Below, piece after piece: positions 60,076 to 64,000 of a stretch of 64,000 nucleotides of DNA. The DNA lies in assembly GCA_036346395.1 (NCBI GenBank), contig CM070596.1, positions 21,056,177 through 21,120,176 of the forward strand, in the 5' to 3' direction. Numbering within the stretch: position 1 is the first letter of the stretch; each line of letters begins with the position of its first letter. Made by a program: the position numbers and the translations under genes. Below the pieces are notes generated by a model. It worked only from the letters and a program-made list of their open reading frames with translations. It was not told where the DNA came from and did not search any database. Source of the stretch: Hsuehochloa calcarea (Eukaryota; Streptophyta; Magnoliopsida; Poales; Poaceae).

Positions 60076-60665
60076 GTTGGATCCAAACGTAGCACCTCCG
60101 GGTTAACCCTTTTACACGAAGCGAGGACAAAAGTGTAAGTGGGGTGCTATGTGTGGTGGTCCTTGCCTAATGGGGCTGGGTGTTGAGCCGATTTTGGATC
60201 GTGGTGTTACAAATGGTATCGAGCATCAACCTTCACAGACAGGCGCGTGCAGGACAGGCGCGGGCATATGGCGATGGCACATGTGGGCTCGAGGGACACA
60301 TGGCATGGCATATGTGCGCGCAGACTGACGCATTTAACGTACCGAGGGGTGGTTCTGGGCATTTACCGCATATGCGGTATGCTGCCGAGGGCGTCAGCCT
60401 TTAAGGGAGGGTGAATGTAATACCCCGGCCTGCTCGTAGTGTGGCCCATGTGGCCCATGAGGAGTTGTGTGGTGGGATTAGTCCCACATTGCTTGTCTCA
60501 AGTGAGTTGTAGTAGTATATAATGCCTGTTGGATCCAAACGTAGCACCTCCGGGTTAACCCTTTTACACGAAGCGAGGACGAAAGTGTAAGTGGGGTGCT
60601 ATGTGTGGGCGGGTCCTCCCCACGGTGGGCTGGGTGTTGAGCCGATTTTGGATCAGGGTGTTACA
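60076..60665 (+). mobile_element. TRIM element, rest of 5' LTR, 204-bp interior, 3' LTR
   Basis: The remaining 136 bp of the 5' LTR (60076-60211), a PBS (TGGTATCGAGC, 60214-60224), a GC-rich interior ending in the purine tract AAGGGAGGGTGAA, and the 250-bp 3' LTR. Without the insertion the element is about 0.7 kb. It has no coding capacity, the definition of a TRIM. Confidence 0.88.
60416..60665 (+). repeat. TRIM 3' LTR, intact, 250 bp
   Basis: TGTAATACCCC...GGTGTTACA, followed by GTCTA (60666-60670), the right target-site copy. Confidence 0.88.
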
Positions 60666-63041
60666 GTCTAAGCATATTTTTTTCCAAAATGTTCTAGTTC
60701 ATACTATTACATAAACCAGATTTTATCTAAGGTGTTAAGGTATGTCTGATTCAATATCAAAATTGGATGTACAAAGGAATTAGGAATAACTATAAATTTA
60801 AAACAGGGATTTAAATTAACTTGAGTATAAATAAGCATGCAGTAATAATTTAAAACAAAATTTAAATAATTTTAAATAATAGGATCAAACATGATTAAAG
60901 ATGTAAATTGCCTTGCTCAATTAGTTGTTGTTCTCAAACAGCGTTGAAATCTGACTCTCCGAAGTAGTCAAAATCTATACGTGTAAACGAACCAAATTCA
61001 AATAATTTTCAAATAAAATCCAAAAAAATTATAAAATAAATATTGCATGGAAGATATCAAATTTATATAAATTTAGAAATTTGAATCAACGGAATTAGAG
61101 TTCGTATAAGGGAGAATGAACATCCAAAAGGTTGGGAATGACATGAAATAATATAATTCTGAAAATCATTGTTCTAATTGTTTTGGGTTGACTAAGTCTT
61201 TACTGTTTTGGTTTGCTTTGACTGGCTATTCAATAATTGACCATACAAGCCATTGATGCTAGACAAGAACAAAGAAGAAAGAAAGGCCAACGATTTGTGG
61301 ACCACCTTTGTCATAGACACAAAGACACAAAGGAACAAACAACCAGAGAATTGCACTTCTCAGAACCGAGCATGTATAGGAGCTCTACAACCATTGTGGT
61401 GGCGCCGGAGAAGAAAAGAGGAGGCGGCCAACGAATGGGCAAAATGGAACCCTGGCGATGAGGCGGAGATAATGACGTGAATGAATTTTGGAAAAAAACT
61501 CACCGAGAAAGCGGGGAACGCAACGTACGCATTTTTAGCTTCATGGCTTGATATGGCCGGCGATGATTCAGTGGTCTTCGGCAATGGCGATGGAAGCATG
61601 ACATAGAACGCGGCGAGGCGAAGTCATCGGCACAGACGGTTCGGTTGGGGGATGGGGGATGGCGGCGGGACGCGACGGAGAAGACCTTCGGCGGCCGGTG
61701 GGATGACGTCGCCGTTGCGGGCAAACAGAGAGGATTTAGTGGGTGAGGTTGGAGGTGAAACAAAGAGGGAAATGTGTGGAACACAATGCTCACCTCGGCG
61801 GTGCTGGAACACGCATGGTCGGCTGGCGGCGAGGAGAGAAACGGTGATGCGACGTTTGCTCACGGTGGCGGCGAAGCTCCGGCGACTTTCCAGCGAGGAG
61901 ATGGTGAGCACGGCGTAGAATGTTGTGAGACAAAGCTAGGGGTATGGTTGATGGTGGCGGAGCTTCAATTCCAAAATATGGCCAAAATATGGGGAGAGGG
62001 GAGGAGAGGTCTTGGGGTTGGGTTGAGGATGGAGATGGCCTCCCAGGGCTCTCCTTATATAGGGGAGGAGGTGCTCGAATAGATGAGAAATAGTTGAAAA
62101 ATAAATGAACAGTTTCGGGTTGAAATGAAGAACAAAGAAAACTATAAAATTGATTGCAATGAGTGGAGGAAACATGCAATTGATGGGATGGTAACGTAGG
62201 TGAGGTTAGTGGGGACATTTCACTTCATACGGAATCAATTTTAATGCTTTGAACGAGGAGAAAGGAGGAGAGAGGTACTGACCAGCCATTGATGGAGTTG
62301 GAGCTTGGTGCTCTGTAGTAGGCCAGCCATGGAGAGGCAGGGAAGGCAAGGAGAGGGGCGGTGGTGGCTGGGGACGGTGGAGGCGCACTGAGGGGCGGTC
62401 GGCGGTGGCCGGCGAGGTGGCGGCCATGGAGGCACTGGCGGCTTGGTTGTAGAAAAGCAACAGAGAAGAACGAACAAGTACGTCTAGAGGAAAGAGATGA
62501 AGGAGGAGAGAGAAAAGAAAAAAATCCAAAAAAAAAAACATAAATTCAAGAAAATTCCACAAAAATCCTTGCAACCCGAAAAGATTGAATAAAATAATTT
62601 TGAATTTAATTAAAGTTTATTTTAATCTTTTAAAAATGATTTCATTCTAGAAATTCCAAATTAAGCTTTAAATTAATCCAATGAATTGCAAATTGTTATT
62701 TTTGTTTTTTAAGCTTCAAAAAGACTATAAAAACTGGAATTTTATTATTTTAATAAAATTATTTTCAACTTAAAGTTTCTTTTTAATTTTGCGCATTCAT
62801 TATTTTTAATTTTTAGAAAATAGGAAAAACCTTTTTAAAATAGAAAAATTAAGGAAATTAATTAAAATTTGATTTTTCACTTTAAATCCAAGAAAAACCC
62901 ATAAAACTCAATAAATTTTATTTTTGACTTTTTAAATCTAGCAAATTGAAGAAAACTAAGAAAACACTCTTAAAACTCAGAAAATCCAAAATAATAATTT
63001 TATTAATTTTATTTTTGGTAAACAGAACTTTGGGATATTAC
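60666..63041 (-). mobile_element. host LTR (e), right part with promoter
   Basis: The part at 60671-60960 aligns with the LTR (g) region at 43420-43680, continuing the order seen at 46590-47097. Minus-strand leader DNA (GC-rich, 62050-61500) lies downstream of a TATA box at 62054-62062. The LTR start reads GTAATATCCC at 63041. ORFs on both strands in the GC-rich part show no domain. Confidence 0.55.
62054..62062 (-). promoter_or_regulatory. TATA box of LTR (e)
   Basis: The minus strand reads CCCTATATAAGGAGAG, a strong plant TATA context in an LTR. Confidence 0.65.
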
Positions 63042-64000
63042 TGTAACACCCTGTCTATTCGGAAGACAAGATGTCACCTAACAAGACAACCTACTATTCA
63101 ATTCTTAAGATTAACATCGCATTCAATGCTAAAGAAACGATTAACCAAGATAACAATCTATAGCTTAATAACAGTTCATCTATAAATTTAAACGAGAATT
63201 AACCAAAGCGATAATAATGGACCTCCAAGTGACAATTATTACAGTCCATTACATTATAAATAAAACTGAAGAGATGTAAATAGAACTTTAACGAATGACT
63301 ATTTATTTCATGTGCATGGAACGTGCTGGACTACACCCTCCCGCTAGCAACCGCTTTCACCGAATTCACCTATAAATAAATAAAAGCAAGAGTGAGTCGA
63401 AACTCAAAGAAGCACAACATATACATTCACATAAAATACTGAATCGAAACAATCTACCAAGTACATCATTTACTTCATGAATTTAAGAAAGCACGGTATG
63501 AATGAATGAATGCATTGAAGGAGAATGGACTTTCCATATGTTTATACCGGTATAACTAGTGACACACCCGTCGGTGTTCACTTAAGCCCGCTCTTAACCA
63601 AGAGCGGGATCCAAGTCCGTATGAAGAACGTTTCATACGGAATGTCCGAAACTGCCTACATTGGAATGGTAGGTCTTACATGCCCATATTGGAATTAATG
63701 GGACTTAATCAAGTTTCCACTCCCGTGGACAGCAACTGAATTATGTATGCATGGAATGAAAAGCATAACTTGGCATATAACTCAATGTATCATCGAATAA
63801 GGTATTGAACTCTACCACATCATACTCAAATCACAGGAATATTCATAATTTACCAACTTAACATGTAATCAATGAATTCACACAAATTAAACATTTGTAC
63901 TTGCCTTCCGTGTGGTGACGTGTTGTGAAACAACGAAGGTGTCCTTCCAGCCACCGTCTCACCGCCTACACAAGTATTACCACGTATTACGGATAATCGA
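63042..64000 (-). mobile_element. LTR (d), related to element (c), cut by the window edge
   Basis: Starts TGTAACACCCTGTCTATTCGG, like the inner end of LTR (c), and shares with it the stem-loop at 63393-63406, palindrome TATACCGGTATA (63543-63554) and hairpin at 63617-63640. It abuts LTR (e) directly. The rest lies beyond 64000. Confidence 0.75.
63393..63406 (-). other. LTR stem-loop, copy in LTR (d)
   Basis: TGAGT-CGAA-ACTCA, identical to the copy at 52088. Confidence 0.6.

Noticed and set aside
61237..62543. Cluster of ORFs on both strands suggesting a gene
   Set aside because: Better explained as promoter and leader of a minus-strand LTR (TATA box at 62054); no conserved domain in any frame.
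1..64000. CRISPR arrays, bacterial operons, rRNA genes
   Set aside because: None visible; repeats are LTR, TIR, simple or segmental, and the genes are spliced.

Overview
This window comes from a plant nuclear genome, most likely a grass (Poaceae). The reasons are two spliced, intron-rich plant genes (a GDSL esterase/lipase and a calcineurin B-like calcium sensor), a GC-rich first exon of the grass kind, a Sirevirus-type Ty1/copia element, several long-LTR retroelements with one shared set of LTR ends, a TRIM, MITEs and a LINE fragment. I cannot name the species. There are no bacterial features, CRISPR arrays or rRNA genes.

Layout. 1-13638 (minus strand): a Sirevirus-like copia element, LTR 11863-13638, internal domain 4521-11862, LTR 2745-4520, followed at 1-2744 by the leader and gag of a second copy that shares the same LTR (LTR-int-LTR-int tandem). 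13362-17795: a direct duplication of the LTR edge, flanking DNA and exon 1 of the GDSL gene, with a third copy of a 300-bp piece between the two units. 17251-21171 (plus): five-exon GDSL esterase/lipase gene carrying several lesions, with a TIR element and a MITE in intron 4. 21433-23484: a solo LTR with a perfect 5-bp target duplication. 23988-31495 (minus): an eight-exon CBL gene whose exons join into an uninterrupted 213-residue protein, although intron 6 holds a 5.2-kb internally deleted copia element. 31.5-36.2 kb: CBL upstream DNA, GC-rich DNA, a possible hAT remnant, a MITE end, the 3' end of a LINE and a coiled-coil ORF relic. 36.2-64 kb: nested long-LTR retroelements. A minus-strand LTR (46590-47097 plus 60666-63041) holds a truncated plus-strand gypsy element (47098 to about 51610) and a TRIM, and the 5' LTR of the TRIM is split by an 8.3-kb non-coding LARD-like element (51742-60075). 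Another LTR runs off the right edge.

How the parts relate. Only the CBL gene looks intact. It would encode a membrane-anchored Ca2+ sensor that recruits CIPK kinases. Everything else is repeats, relics or a damaged gene. Two patterns cut across single elements. First, near-identical copies often differ by a lost base in CAG/CTG/CCG contexts, and four of the five primer-binding sites I could find lack the same A. This suggests a systematic sequence-quality artefact at CHG sites, perhaps from methylated cytosine, so many 'frameshifts' in the repeats should not be trusted. Second, the diverged long LTRs share a small structural module: a stem-loop that keeps its pairing while its sequence changes, nearby palindromes, and in three of them an identical 18-bp block.
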